Program-made: the position numbers and the translations under genes
Assembly: GCA_009823505.1 (NCBI GenBank)
Contig: VZQC01013731.1
Coordinates: 2,665,945-2,729,944 of the forward strand
Direction: 5' to 3'
DNA from: Rhizomys pruinosus
Lineage: Eukaryota > Chordata > Mammalia > Rodentia > Spalacidae
Length of the DNA: 64,000 bases
Shown: one piece after another, positions 45,970-58,075 of the stretch
How positions within the stretch are numbered: the stretch's first letter is position 1
Layout: the number at the start of each line of letters is the position of its first letter
The notes under the pieces: model-generated
The model's input: the letters and a program-made list of their open reading frames with translations, nothing else
Database searches by the model: none
Told to the model about the DNA's origin: nothing

Positions 45970-46014
<45 letters not shown>
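45757..46014. repeat. B1 SINE flanked by two (CT)n tracts
   Basis: CT runs at 45757-45828 and 45971-46014 enclose an antisense B1 (45829-45965: 'tttgagaccagggtctccct' to 'gccaccaggcctgccc'). Confidence 0.93.
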
Positions 46015-46018
<4 letters not shown>

Positions 46019-46492
46019 AAGCCATTCTTTACCCCCCTTAAGTATGTACCTTTGTCCTGTAATAAACTTCCTCTTGATGCCTCACTTTCTCTTATCTCTC
46101 AGTTCTTTTTGTGACAGAAACAAGAACTTGGAAACACTGGGAAGAGAGCTATGTCCTCTAGCTTTGAGACCTCCCTAGCTTTTGCCACTGACAACAGAAC
46201 TTTATGCCCCCTTCTTTTTATCTATAACCTTTAGCTTTTATTAATAGCCTAAAACCAGGTGAAGCTACAATGTGCATGCACATCACCTGAAAAATCACTT
46301 CCAAAGAACATTCCATTCAGTTGAGCCAATAATCTGCATTTCTAACCAACAGCTGGTCCTAGGCCATTCAGAATATACACTTTTGGTAGATCATTCTTAA
46401 AATCCTCTTTAATTTTATACTCAGAAAATTACACTATACTTAGACACTTTTGTAATATAGGAAACAAATGCTTAAACTGAGCAATTTTTTTA

Positions 46493-46728
46493 AAATTTTA
46501 TTTATTTCCGTATGTGTATGAATGTATTGTCTGCATGCAAGTCTGTGCACCCGTGACGTGCAATGCCGCAGAGGTCAGAAGAGGGCGTCGGACTCCCCTG
46601 GAACTGGAGTTCTCCTGGAATTGGAGTTTCAGACGGCTCTTGGCTGCCATGTGGGTGCTGGGGATCGAACCTGGGTCCTCTGCAAGAGCGGTCGGCGCTC
46701 TTAACCACTAGGCCATCGCTCCAGCCCC
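46493..46728 (-). repeat. B2 SINE, antisense, CpG-rich subfamily
   Basis: 'tttccgtatgtgtatgaatg', 'gcaatgccgcagaggtcaga', tandem 17-bp unit, 'ggatcgaacctgggtcctct' and 'ggccatcgctccagccc'. Confidence 0.97.
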
Positions 46729-49700
46729 TAAACTGAACAATTTTTATGTCAATAAATAATATTATGCTTTTTTCTCTTGAAACACTAAAACTCACCACCT
46801 CCTATTCATCTCCATTTCAGCTTCAATATTCCTTTTTCCTTTCCCAGCCTGCCCCACCAGTAGACAGCAAACTAAATGCATGCAGTGTCATGTGACTATC
46901 ATTGTTCCTGGGATTTTAAAGTGTCTTTTGCTTTTCAAATGTGAGATAATACCTAAAATGTATTAGATTTATATATGCTATTATTCCTTACAAAGGACTG
47001 CATGTACTTATTTCATAAAAATGAGTCATGTCTGAGGAAAGAGAGAGTGAAAGAATGCAAAAGTAGATGAACTCAGAAGTGAAATTCACCTGGGTACCAA
47101 TTGTGGCTCTGTGTTGATGTCAACCTTGGGTAAATTATTATTTGGCCTCTTTGCTTATATGTTCTCATTTGTCAAATGAGAGAAAAAACAGCTACATCAT
47201 AAGCTAGATATTTGGGTTAAGGTTAAGGTTGTGAGGTTTCAACAGAATGGGAGTAACCAGCCTGTGTCCCTACCTACTCTCATCCAGCCTGCTCCTCTAA
47301 TCCTACTTCATTCTGCACCCTGTCATGTCACAGCCGTTCTTCCCCAGGATGGCAACTGACAGAAAACACTACCTCCACTACCTTTTCCTTTCCTTCCTGT
47401 CCCCAAACCTTTCAAATTCCTTTGTAAAACCTGCTACTTTTGTGAAGCATGCAGTGGTGTTTGACACCTAGATCGCAAATGATCAAACAAGACATGATGG
47501 CAAATCTAAGAAAAATGATGCCAGCCCTTTGAAGGAAACCAAAATCAATTCCCTTCCGCCCTTCCTCAAGCTTCCCTCTTTTTCTCTCTCCGTTATCTAT
47601 CCTCATCTATCACACTTAGACAGAAATCCATATGTCTAGCTTAAATCACTGTTTCTCAGGCAACAGCTAGGCCACTTAGCAAGAGTCTAAAGCAAGCCAA
47701 TATATTATTCTTCTCAGAGTAATATTTGGCCAAAGGTTACTGTGCCAGAGTAAGTTAATTATTCCAAGAGGACTTACTTTTACTATAATTATTGATCGCC
47801 ATGAACTAATGAAAAAAAAAGGTGCTATTTATTAAGTGTCTCTAGCTCCCTTAGAAGCTTTTACATATGTATCTCATTTCATCCTCATCACAACTTTGCA
47901 ATGGTTTTATAATTTAAAGGAAACTTTAGGATCAAGTTGGTGAAATTATCTGAGGTCACTAGCTGCTGATGTCAGAGCCAAAATCCAAACCAAGAAATAA
48001 ATGATTATCTGTTGTCTTCCTGTTATATTACTCATAATGTAAAATTTATGTTTAGCTAAGTAATAAAGTACCATCTGAAGGCTGTTTCTCCCAGATAGAT
48101 CAGTATCCTCACAGACTCTACTTCTTTACTCGGATGGTGAAACTTGACTGCTTCCTTCTGAGAGCCCAGAAGGCAGAGGAGACCAAGGCCATCTCACTCA
48201 CTATGCCTAGACTTGGACTGACTTTGCTGGAATAACATTTATCCCTGGACATCTTTTATGCTAATTTTTTTGTCTTTTTATTTTGTGATGAGCTGCTTAT
48301 AAAGGGCTTTTACTTCTCTGTATTGTCGTTTTCAAAGCATTCCATTCTCAGTGCCATGCCACAGTCCCACCTCCAGACATTTGCACTGTTTCCAAGTCTT
48401 TGTCTTTTTTTCAAGTGAAATAATTAAGCCAGTTTAGATACCTTGTATATTTTTTCTCTGTTCAAAATTATTTTTTCATTGTGCTTATTCATTATACATA
48501 GCATGTTTTAGATTGCTATGGTGCAATATAGCTAGCCTCTTGACATCCTCCTGGTCTGCTCACCAACATCTGTCCCCACCTCTCTTGCAGTTGCTCCATG
48601 TTTTTTTTTTTTTTTTTTTTTGATGGGGGGGAGTTCTTTCCACTTCCAGCATTGTGGTAAGTACCTCCAAACACAATGGAGTAGAATTGTCTTTTTTTCC
48701 CTCTTTGTTTTTGTTAATTTTTTTCTAATCCTCTTAGTGTCATTTTAGTGGGATTTGAAGAGAGAACAGGAATACATGTCAGAATACTTTTCATTAGAAT
48801 TCTTGTTTATTATTGCTTAACAGTGCTCTTAGAATCACATTGTGTTAAATAACAACCCAGATCCTCATTTGATCCTCAGAGGCCAGTAAGGCTGGACCCT
48901 AATATTTTATATAGTGTATTATATATATATATATGCTAGTTTTATGGCTAAGACAGAAGGAGGGAGAGAAGAGGGAAGATGGAAACTCATTCCTTAAAAT
49001 AATTTTTTAATCACACATGATAATAAACCTTATACTTTAAATAATTTTTCTTCATTAATACATCCCAGGCTTCACTATTAGGCAGTAAAGCAATTCTATT
49101 CTCATACAATAACTGTCTTGGGATTTGGCTTCCAAAACCACCCAGGAGGCAAAAATTACAATTCCACTGTCAAGAGTATAGTTTGTTTTAAGCCCAAAAG
49201 CTGTCCTTATAAAACTTGCATCCCAGAAGAGCATTCGTGAGTTTTAAAATATCCTATTTATCTTCTCTTGACTTGGAATCTGATACCACTATTAGCTGAA
49301 TTATCTGTGCCAGATTTGTAAATGCCTTGGAAGGGGAAAAAGAGTGAGAGAACAGATGACATGGGTCTTTTTTCTGAAAAGCAAAGATTCCAGGCTGTCA
49401 CCAGTACCTTTGCCATGAAGTCTGTGGTGAAACAGGGGTGCTCCCAGCCTGGCTGTGTGCTTTGTAAGGTCTCCCAGCTTTGTGCCCTCAGCTCTGGCTG
49501 GGATTACTTGGTGGGAGAAGAGTGATGATTTGCAAAGTGTTATTTAGAACTTTGTTTCCAGCCTCCGAACTCTCTGGTATTGCCTTGGATTTGTGTGCCA
49601 GGAAACTTAGATTAAAAACCCCCAAACAAAATAAATCTGTGAAAATGTCTGTGAATTCAAAGAGCCAGATACCCAGGTGAGCACAAGGAATAGTACAGAG

Positions 49701-49837
49701 CACAAAGGAGACTGACTCAGGTACACAATATGCTTCCTGCATCTGCTTGAAGATGTGAGGACTCAGCTTTCTGCTCCAGCTGCCTCTGCCACCATGCCTC
49801 CCTGTAGGAAGCTTCTCTCTCTCTCTCTTTTTTTTTT
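46729..49837. other. SINE-poor intergenic stretch
   Basis: This is the longest part of the window outside the palindromes without a rodent SINE. I see only MIR-like remnants at about 47085-47190 (sense: 'tgggtaaattattatttggc', 'ctcatttgtcaaatgagag') and 47820-47990 (antisense), a T20 run near 48600 and a short TA run near 48915. The ORFs of 60-84 codons at 47412-49742 show nothing recognisable. Confidence 0.6.
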
Positions 49838-49935
49838 TTTTTTATCTTTTTGAGACAGGGTCTCCCTGTAGCCCCAGCTGTCCTGGAACTCACTCTGTAG
49901 ACCAGGCTGGCCTTGAACTCACAAAGATCTGCCTG
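49838..49935 (-). repeat. B1 SINE, antisense, truncated
   Basis: 'tttttgagacagggtctccc', 'actctgtagaccaggctggc' and 'actcacaaagatctgcctgg', then breaks off. It is preceded by a CT/T-rich run (49813-49840). Confidence 0.93.
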
Positions 49936-50353
49936 GAATTTTAGATGGACAAGTATATAGCTTTTTTACATGTGTTGCTCTACTGGTAACACTGACCACG
50001 TGTGCTGAAGTGAAGTAAAAGCCTAGTATCATAATATGGCATGAATTCTGGATTATTGGGCTTCTAGTAGATCTAAAATTCTCAGATATTCAGATATGCA
50101 GTTAACTGTCCAGAACTTGATTCAGTGTTCCAGAGATAAAATTATACAAGGATAAGAAAATTAAAATAAATAAAAACAAAGAAAGAAAATTAAAATTAAT
50201 TCTAACTGTATGACTTCATTGAGTAATAGGAAACATTTCTGTTTCTGTACTTCAAAACATTAACAGAATTTTATGTTTCGCTTCTACAGATGAGCAGAAT
50301 CAGCTAAAATCTTATTTAATTATATTCAGATAGAATTAAAAATAAGAAGCAGT
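49936..50353. other. Unannotated intergenic sequence
   Basis: AT-rich DNA without a recognisable repeat or exon. Confidence 0.55.
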
Positions 50354-50577
50354 GGGGCTGGAGAGATGGCTCCATGGTTAAGAGCACCAGCTGTTCTTTC
50401 AGAGCACTGGGGTTCAATTCCCAGCACCCACAGGGCTGGCTAACAACCATTGATAACTCCAGTTCCAGGGAATCTAAAACCTTCTTCTGACTCTGCAGGA
50501 ATTGCCTAATACAGGTGCACTTACACACATGGAGGCAATACACTCATATACATAAAATTAAAAAAATTCTTAAATAA
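50354..50577 (+). repeat. B2 SINE, sense
   Basis: 'tggggctggagagatggctc', 'ggggttcaattcccagcacc', 'taactccagttccagggaat' and 'actcatatacataaaattaa'. Followed by a 27-28 bp imperfect tandem repeat ('aacagtaaaaggtaaacact') at about 50580-50635. Confidence 0.95.
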
Positions 50578-50639
50578 TAAAACAGTAAAAGGTAAACACT
50601 TAAACAATAAACAGTAAAAGGTAAACACTTGAATAAATG

Positions 50640-51201
50640 TGAATTATATCTATGCTGGACTTACATTTTAGAAACTATGAACATAATAAGTAGTTAATTG
50701 GATGAAAGGTTGCTTTGGTGTTGAGAGTCAGATACTTCTATCTTTCAAAGAAGCACTTGTATATTGGTTGTAAATCCTCATTACTTGATAAGTGAGTAGG
50801 AAAGACTTCCTATGTCAATGGGAACTCATTTGCATTAATTTTGGTGCACTAAAAAGCCATAACAAGACAAAATAAAGGTCTCCATAAGGCTGCATTTTCT
50901 TTGAGAGGATAAAAAAGCCAAAGTAAACATAAAACTTCTATACTCATTGGGAAATATGAAGAAAAATAAAGCAATTGCAACAGCAACTTTCACAGAGAGT
51001 TTTACAGCCCTGTATTAGTATAATTCATTCTTCAAAACCAAGGCATTCCAATTTCTTACACATTTTCCTCTGTTCTAATGCATGCCCCATGCATTTTTAA
51101 ACTGCTTACCAACCACTTGAAAATGTAGTCATGGTGATAATTGCTAATGAAATGGGATATGCTCAACAGTTACCGCAGCACCTGGGATCCACTGGGAGTT
51201 G

Positions 51202-51241
<40 letters not shown>

Positions 51242-51767
51242 ACACACACACACATGTACGTATTTCAGGATATGGCCAATTCATTTGGATTGCAAAAGTC
51301 ATTTGTGGGTGTAACTTCCTCTACTACATTTCTTTCTGACAAGTGAAGATTTAAGGTCCCAAGAAGTAGATTCTCAGAATGCAATAAGGCTTCATCAGCA
51401 ATGTCCCCATTGTCTGAATGCCACCCTATTCCTATACAACATTGGAACTGTGCCTGCTGATGAGCAAGGCCTGCAGATCATCACAGAGCTGACTGTGCGA
51501 AAGTCCAAGACTCCAGAGAAGTATAGAGTTAGTGCAGGGAAGATGTTTTTGCTTAACATCTACATGTTCAAAATAAAATCTTCAGTTAGCTCTGCCTATT
51601 GTTAGGAATATATTCTGTTGTGAGAAACAAGAGTAATTTTGTCCAGAGGAACAGAACCACGGTGATATATGTAAGCCCAGATGCTCTGATCCTCTTACGT
51701 TTATTATTAATGGTTATTCTGAAGGTTAAGTCTTCCTTCCAAGATCTATTTTTTTGTTGTTTGTTTG
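50640..51767. other. Intergenic sequence with a (CA)n run
   Basis: A CA run with one TA break lies at 51205-51254. Near 51400-51580 the DNA is less AT-rich ('aaggcctgcagatcatcaca', 'ctccagagaagtatagagtt'), which could be an old repeat or pseudogene piece. I cannot identify it. Confidence 0.5.
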
Positions 51768-51895
51768 TTGTTTTTGAGACAGGGTCTCCCTGTATCCCAG
51801 CTGTTCTGGAACTCACTATGTAGAACAGGCTGGTTTGGATCTCACAGAGGTACACCTGCCTCTGCCTCCTAAGTTTGTGTTACCACACTCAGCCA
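51768..51895 (-). repeat. B1 SINE, antisense
   Basis: 'gtttttgagacagggtctcc', 'gtagaacaggctggtttgga' and 'taagtttgtgttaccacact', with an internal deletion. Confidence 0.9.
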
Positions 51896-52130
51896 GGATC
51901 TATTTTTTTAATTTTTACTTACTATTTTTTTATGTGTATGAGTGTATTGCCTGCATGTATGTAAGTGTAGCCATGTCATTCCGTGACCTCAGAAGCTAGA
52001 GAGGGCCTCAAATCCCTTGGAACTGGAGTTATGGACAGTTGTCAGAAGCTATGTGGGTGTTGGGATTCAAACCCAGGTCTTTGGCAAGAACATCCAGTGC
52101 TCCTAATCATTGAGCCATCTCTCAAGCCCT
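51896..52130 (-). repeat. B2 SINE, antisense
   Basis: 'atgtgtatgagtgtattgcc', 'ggaactggagttatggacag', 'ctatgtgggtgttgggattc' and 'gagccatctctcaagccc'. Abuts the B1 on its left, the same arrangement as at 5728-6079. Confidence 0.92.
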
Positions 52131-52326
52131 ATTTTTTTAAATGTTAAATTCATAATAATTCTTTTATGATCACTTTCAAAGCTCTCCAAGTTAATTTTCA
52201 GAAATCGCTTATATTACTTCTCATAGATCTTTAACCTCTCAGTGTGGTTTGTGAGCTCCTTTGAGATGAGTCTAAAGACTGGTGATATCAATTATTTGGG
52301 AGGATAGACTTTTACCATACTTTATG

Positions 52327-52695
52327 TTTGCAGTAGTTACTTTTCTGTTGCTGTCATAAAACACCATGACCAAAAGCAAATTAAGGGAAGAAAGGTTTGT
52401 TTTAGCTTATGGCTATAGAAGGGTGGAGTCCATTAATGGCAGCAAAGGCGTGGCATGGTGGCAAGATCAGGAAGCTGGCTGATTACATTTTCATCTGAAT
52501 ACAAGAAACAGAGAGAGTGAATATACAGAAAGGAGTAAGGCTATAAATCCTCAAAGCTCACTTTGAGCGACTTGCTTCCTCCAGCAAGGTGTTACTCCCA
52601 AAGACTCAACTTCCCAAAACAGCACCACCAACTGTGGACCAAGTGTTCAAATACATGAGCCTGTAGGGAACATTTCTCATTCAAACTACCACAAG
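52327..52695 (+). repeat. Rodent DNA-transposon-like repeat (URR1-type?)
   Basis: 'agttacttttctgttgctgt', 'ataaaacaccatgaccaaaa', 'gcatggtggcaagatcagga', 'accaactgtggaccaagtgt' and 'catttctcattcaaactacc'. This is the best copy of this family in the window and appears complete. The repeat is very familiar from rodent genomes; the URR1/hAT label is from memory. Confidence 0.65.
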
Positions 52696-52699
52696 CTGG

Positions 52700-53454
52700 T
52701 CACTTCCTCTACATTCTGGCTTCTACATGGCTAATAATGGCACCACTTGAAGTTGAAGTAAGAAGAAAATTAATACAGTAAGGATTCTCATAGGGTATGT
52801 GACAAGCTTTTAAAAACAAAAAACACCACCATTAACTTATGTTAGTACTTTTCTACAATGATCTCAATTCACATACTATACAAAGTGACAAATTTATCAA
52901 TATAATTATGATTTACCTGCATTTGTATGAAATAATTTATACAACAAACACGCACACACACAAGCAACAATAAGCAAAAATCCTCATGAAATAGTTTTAA
53001 GGCTAAATTTTATTAAGCTTTACTCAATGCTCTTGAGCTAAATAATACAAATCTAACATGGTTTAAGAGTTTGTTGCATCTGGGGGCTGGAGAGATCTGA
53101 TTTTCTTTGGTCTTTTGACATGTATTTTAGGATGGCATGATGGCTTGGGTTTGAACTTTGTTCACACTGGACCTTGGAAAGTCCAAGAGCTCTGTGAACA
53201 AGACATGAGTAATTTTAGCACATGCTATGATGAGAATATTAAGTCTGTAATATACAGAGAAATCAAAGGGTCAGTCTCACTGATTAATACAGTATTAACT
53301 GAACAGTGAAGTAGGTATGTTTCCTTTAGCCTGGAAAAATTGATTTGTAAGCAATTCAGGATAGAAAACAAATAGTTTTGATTCATTTAAGCCAAACAAA
53401 AGGTTGCCATTGTTGATTGTCACAAAATGCCTCCTAAAAGGGAAACATAACAAA
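52700..53454. other. Unannotated intergenic sequence
   Basis: AT-rich DNA. A B2 head of only about 15 bp ('gggggctggagagatct') occurs at 53079-53095. A 64-codon ORF (53115-53309) has no recognisable feature. Confidence 0.5.
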
Positions 53455-53464
53455 GAAGGAACTG

Positions 53465-53816
53465 GACTTGAGTGCACAGAGCTTAGATCAGGGGATTCCC
53501 CAGGACCACCTGAAGCTCAGGCAGGGGCTGGATGCTTCAGCCAGGCAGATTGTTGGATAATTGAATCATTGTCTTGTGTGGCTGTGGGGGTGGAGTCGCC
53601 CTGCTAGCTGGTATAAAAGGTGGCCCTGTTGCCACTGTGAGACTTGAGTGCACAGAGCTTAGATCAGGGGATTTCCCAGGACCTCCTGAAGCACCAAGTA
53701 CCAGGGCATGGGCTATTCGAGGCATATCCTCCCCCCACACACACTGGAATTGCTGAGGGAGTGTCCAAGTGAGACCACAATAGTGATTCTGGGGTGTAAG
53801 GCAAGGCCATCACCAA
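53465..53816 (+). promoter_or_regulatory. Duplicated 5' monomer with TATA box
   Basis: The unit beginning 'gacttgagtgcacagagctt' starts at 53465 and again at 53641, a 176-bp period. The first 50 bp of the two units are nearly identical, then they diverge. TATAAAAG stands at 53612-53619, 29 bp before the second unit starts, which is the spacing of a TATA box from its transcription start. This would let RNA polymerase II start exactly at the monomer boundary. The first unit, at the left end of the element, has no such box upstream. Confidence 0.65.
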
Positions 53817-54192
53817 GTCCTAGAAATAAACTAGAGAAACTGGCTGGCAGGAAACAGAGTGAGCACAGTGCTCAGCAGGGTACAGACTGGGTTGTTCCCT
53901 ACCCAGTATTTGGAGAACCTTCAGAACAGAAAGAGAATATAGACTTCCAATATATAACCAAAATTGAAAGCCTGAAACCTAAATGTCAACACTCCATAAA
54001 CAAGGAGGGGAAAAAAGGCATCTGAAGGAGGCAAGAAAAGCAAGCCTTCCAACATAGTGAATAAACATTTGGGATTCACATCAGAATACAAACAGAAAGA
54101 AACCCACATGCCAAGGGAACAAGAAAGGAACAACATGGGAAAAGCACAGAATAATTCCCCACCAAGCTCTACCAACCTTATGGGAGATTCCT

Positions 54193-55287
54193 ATGGTGAG
54201 ATTCTCCCTGGAGGTAATCCAGGACACAAATCTTAGAGGAACAATTGCAGACATATTCAAAGAAATCAAGGAATATAAAGAACAAGTCAGAAAACTAAGG
54301 AGAGAGAATGAAAAATTCACAAAGGACCTAGAGGGACAGAATGACAAACTTTGGAAAGAAGTAAAGGGAGAGAATGACAAACACCAGAAAGAACTAGAGG
54401 GAGAGAATCACAAACTCTGGAAGGAAGTGGAAACATTGAAAATATCCCAAGATGAAATAAAAAAGCAACTCAACCAGTGAAGCAAAAAGCTACAGGAAGA
54501 GATTGAGAAGCTCCAAAAGGAAGCGGAAATACTAAAGACATCACAGGATGAAATGAAAAAGGAAATCAAACACTCATCCAATCAAGAGGAAAGGAATGGA
54601 AAAAGCCTCAGAAGTAGAATGGAGGAAGAAGAACAAAGAACGTCAGACCTGGAAGATAACACAGAAGAATTAAAACCTCAAGTAAAGATTATGAAAAATT
54701 TATAAATACATAAAAGTGGAACAACCAGGAAATATGGGACACTATGAAAAGATCAAAACTCTGCATTATAGGAATAGAGGAAGGAGAAGAATCCCAAGAA
54801 AATGATATTGATCAGATCTTCAACAGAATAATAGATGAAAATTTCTCCAAACTAAAAATAAACAAACCCATACAAATACAAGAACTTCAAGCAGACAAGA
54901 TCAGAAAAGAAACTCCTGATGCCATATCATAGTTAAAATGCTAGATGCCCAAAACAAAGACAAAATTCTGAAAGCCACAAAAGAAAAACAAGTTACATAT
55001 AAGAGGAAACCATCAGAATTACAACTGACATTTCAGTGCAAACTATGAAAGCAAGAAGAATATGGAGCAAAGCATGCCCAGTGTTAAAGGACTATAGATG
55101 CCAACCCAGGTTACTATACCCAGCAAAAATGTCGACTATAGTTGAAGGAGAGAGAAAAATCTTCCATGACATAAACAAGATGACAGAATACATGTCTGGA
55201 AAACCAACCCTTCAGAGAATACTTGAAGCAATTCGAAGGACAGAAGAGGAGAGCAACTATCCCCAGGCACCTAGAAAGAGAAAATAA
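54193..55287 (+). pseudogene. L1 ORF1p-like pseudogene
   Basis: ORF1p is the RNA-binding chaperone of L1. The N-terminal part (54193-54702) is a long charged coiled coil with reiterated ENDKLWKEV, GENDKHQKELEGE and ENHKLWKEVE units. It is cut by a TGA at 54478, after which the same frame continues (KLQEEIEKLQKEAEILKTSQ). A stop ends it near 54702. The RRM-like part resumes at 54744 (IIGIEEGEESQENDIDQIFN, IIDENFSKL). The C-terminal domain is at 55036-55287 (MKARRIWSKA, QPRLLYPAKMS, GKPTLQRILEAIRR). The YPAKMS and LQRILEAIRR strings are characteristic of the ORF1p C-terminal domain. At least three breaks rule out a working protein. Confidence 0.85.
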
Positions 55288-55329
55288 TAAAAGCATAACT
55301 GTGGAAGTAGAAACCTAGACCAAAAATGC

Positions 55330-55935
55330 AAATGGATAATAAGGTGAAAGGAAGCAGCACACATCTCTCAATTATAACCTTAAATATTAAGGGACTAAAC
55401 TCCCAAATCAAAAGACATAGACTGTAAGAATGGATTAGGAAACAGAATCCATCTATATGCCGTCTATAAGAAACCCATCTCATTCTCAAGGATAGACACC
55501 AACTAAAGGTGAAAGGATGGGAAAAAATATCCCAAGTAAATGGTACCAAAAAGAAAGCAGGATTTGCTATTTTAATATCAGACAAAATAGACTTCAAAGT
55601 AAAAGAAATCAGAAGAGACAAAGAGGGTCATTACATCTTTATCATTACATCTCTATCAAAGGAACAATTAACCATGAAGATTTCATAATCATGAATATAT
55701 ACGCACCAAACTCTGGTGCATGAAACTTTATAAAGATAATTCTCCAGGACCTCAAGGCACAGATTAACTCAACACACTCATAGTAGGGGATAGGGGACTT
55801 CAATACCCCACTGAGTCCTTTGGTCAGGTCAACTGAACAAAGAATAGAGACATCTGAACTGAATGATACGATACACCAAATACACTCAGCACCCCACAGA
55901 ACATTCTCCAAAATTGACTACATACTGGGACACAG
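55330..55935 (+). pseudogene. L1 ORF2p endonuclease remnants
   Basis: Fragments of the apurinic-like endonuclease domain appear in shifting frames: 'atggattaggaaacagaatcc', FIIMNIYAPNSG at 55660-55715 (the IYAPN motif of L1 endonuclease), a GDFNTPL-like 'ggggacttcaataccccac' near 55790, and FSKIDYILGH at about 55903-55933. Several stops lie between them. Nothing of the reverse transcriptase follows. Confidence 0.8.
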
Positions 55936-57849
55936 AAAAAAAAAACCCTCAATAAATACAAAAAGATTGAACAGGTTCTAGAACTAAGCTACCATTTATT
56001 TTCAGACTTAGGAATTTTTGGTAAATGGGTGGAAAGTATGTAAGCATATTTTAGAGTAATATAAGATCAAAAGAATGAGAATAAAACTAGTATGTCATGA
56101 CATTATATCTAACCACAGTATTTATTTTATGGGAGTGCTTCTTAGTATTTCTTATACAAGGCTGCTTGAGCTTTTGTCTAAGACTTTTCTAAAATATTAT
56201 ACAGTAGTTAAAAGTATCAGGCTGGTGTAACTTAGCCTTTCTGGATGCTTAAGCATTAACGACCATACTTAATGCCCAAACCAATTTGGCAAAGGGTCTT
56301 AAGGGATAACTTTGTTCCTTATCCTCAGAGGTCAACTAAGTCCCAGAGGACTATGCATGGGGGCAATGAAATGTCCTTGAAATGTGCTGCAAATGTGAGT
56401 CACCAATCTTCCTGTACAGGGAGGTCTTGGAGATCCACTAATGGACTTCAGCCAGTGTCTAGTCTATAAAGAGGAAAGTCTGCTCATGCTTCAAAACAGG
56501 AAGCCTGGTCTAGCAAGACCTGACTTTGTCCTTGAGTGGATGGAACTGGTAAATGAAAAGCCAAAATGAGCCAGGGGGTTCCCCCTCCCCCTCCAAAACC
56601 TGAATGACCTCTGAGGACCAGATCTTCAACTGACCTTGAGAAAACAAAAACCTAACTGTGTGGTCTTAAACATCCAAAAGGAAAGTATAACCAGGCATAA
56701 ATAATTAGTAAGGCCTGAGAAATTGTACTTCAGGTATAAAACTTGAGATCTTAGTAAAAAGACAGAAAGTGAAAAAAAGAGCACAGTTGTTTTGCCTGTC
56801 TTACTGGCAAGTGCAGCTACCCTGTGGCTGCTGCTGCTTTTGCCATCCCTTAAAGACATGAAACACAGCTTTTCAACCTTCCAGTATGGACTGAAGACTC
56901 ATGTCTCTCCAAGAATCCTCCAAACTTTCAGTGCCAGATGGGGACTGCTGAGTCAGCCAGATTGTGGACTGAGCTACTACTGAGATTTCAGCCTCTTCAG
57001 AGTATGGCTTACCATTGTTGCACTACCCAGGTGTATCACAGAGACCAGTACAGGAAGATAAAGACAGGAGATGGTGCTTACTGGACCTCATTTGGTAACC
57101 ATGAGAAGGGAAAACCCCAGTGTGGAGCACAAGGCCAGAACTGATGGTTGTTTGGGCTTGCCAAGGAGGAGCCTTCAAACATGAGGATATTTCAGCCTAA
57201 TAAAGAAAAAAAATCATAAGCTGAAGATGCTAAAATCTATGATATATGTATCATGCATATATGTATATTTTGAAGTAATGCAAATTGGAGAGAATAACAG
57301 CAACAACAATGGCAGAAGGCCTGGATCAAAGAACTGACTGAAGTGATGAACCTCTGCTTGAAACAGTAAACTTCTGCATTAAAAATTTTAAAAGGGTCTA
57401 AGAAAGAGATGAAAGATATGTTTGGAAGAATGAATGAGCTCTGGTGGGGTGGGGGTCAAGGAAGGGGGCACGGGTCTAGATTTAAATGGAAATTTTGTAT
57501 GAAATGCACAAAGCTTCAATAAAAATTTTCTTACAAAAAGAACAAAGTAATTCCAAATATCATGAGCTTTTAACCCCAGGGAAGACAAAAATTTGGTGAT
57601 TAAAAGAGCTAAGCTACTATCTGCCTTCTTATGAGTCTCATGGTAGAAACTACAGTCTCGACAGTTAAGAAACAATAATTTAACACCAGTCTACTTTTTG
57701 TTTTATTATTATCATAGCTATTTATTTTTCATTGGATATGGACAACCTAATATATAGAGCTACATATAGTATTTTTCCCCTTGAAAGGGGGGATTTATAT
57801 GATTTCATTTATTAAAGCCCATAATTTAAACATTCCTGCTTTTCCATGA

Positions 57850-58075
57850 CAGAACCCAAAAATTATTATAATATTATATATAATATATAATGTAATTACA
57901 ATTATAATATATAATTAATGATTAATAATTAATATATAATGTAATTATGATTATTATATTATATGTAATTATATATAATTACATGTATAATTATATGGTA
58001 TGTGTTATATAATTATATATTATATATCATAATTAAAATTTCATTATGTATTATATATTAATTATATTAATGTCC
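57850..58075. repeat. AT-rich self-complementary block
   Basis: About 225 bp of nearly pure A/T with many 'taattatatataat' style near-palindromes. The mirror copy (61420-61620) differs by several short indels, as expected where AT repeats are hard to sequence. Confidence 0.9.

Larger units (their letters stand above)
53455..57545 (+). mobile_element. L1/HAL1-like retrotransposon, ORF2 internally lost
   Basis: From left to right: two 5' promoter-like monomers (from 53465), a 5' UTR, a broken ORF1 (54193-55287), remnants of the ORF2 endonuclease (55330-55935), then about 200 bp of unplaced DNA, and from about 56160 to 57545 the rodent L1-type 3' UTR ending in 'cttcaataaaaattttct'. Motifs for reverse transcriptase, which should fill about 2 kb, are absent. 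The arrangement, ORF1 plus little else, is that of a half-L1 (HAL1) or an internally deleted L1. Stops and frameshifts show it is dead. The 3' part overlaps the left arm of palindrome II. Confidence 0.8.

Noticed and set aside
53449..57547. Target-site duplication 'aacaaag' around the L1/HAL1-like element
   Set aside because: The left copy is separated by about 9 bp from the element start, and the match is only 7 bp in A-rich DNA.
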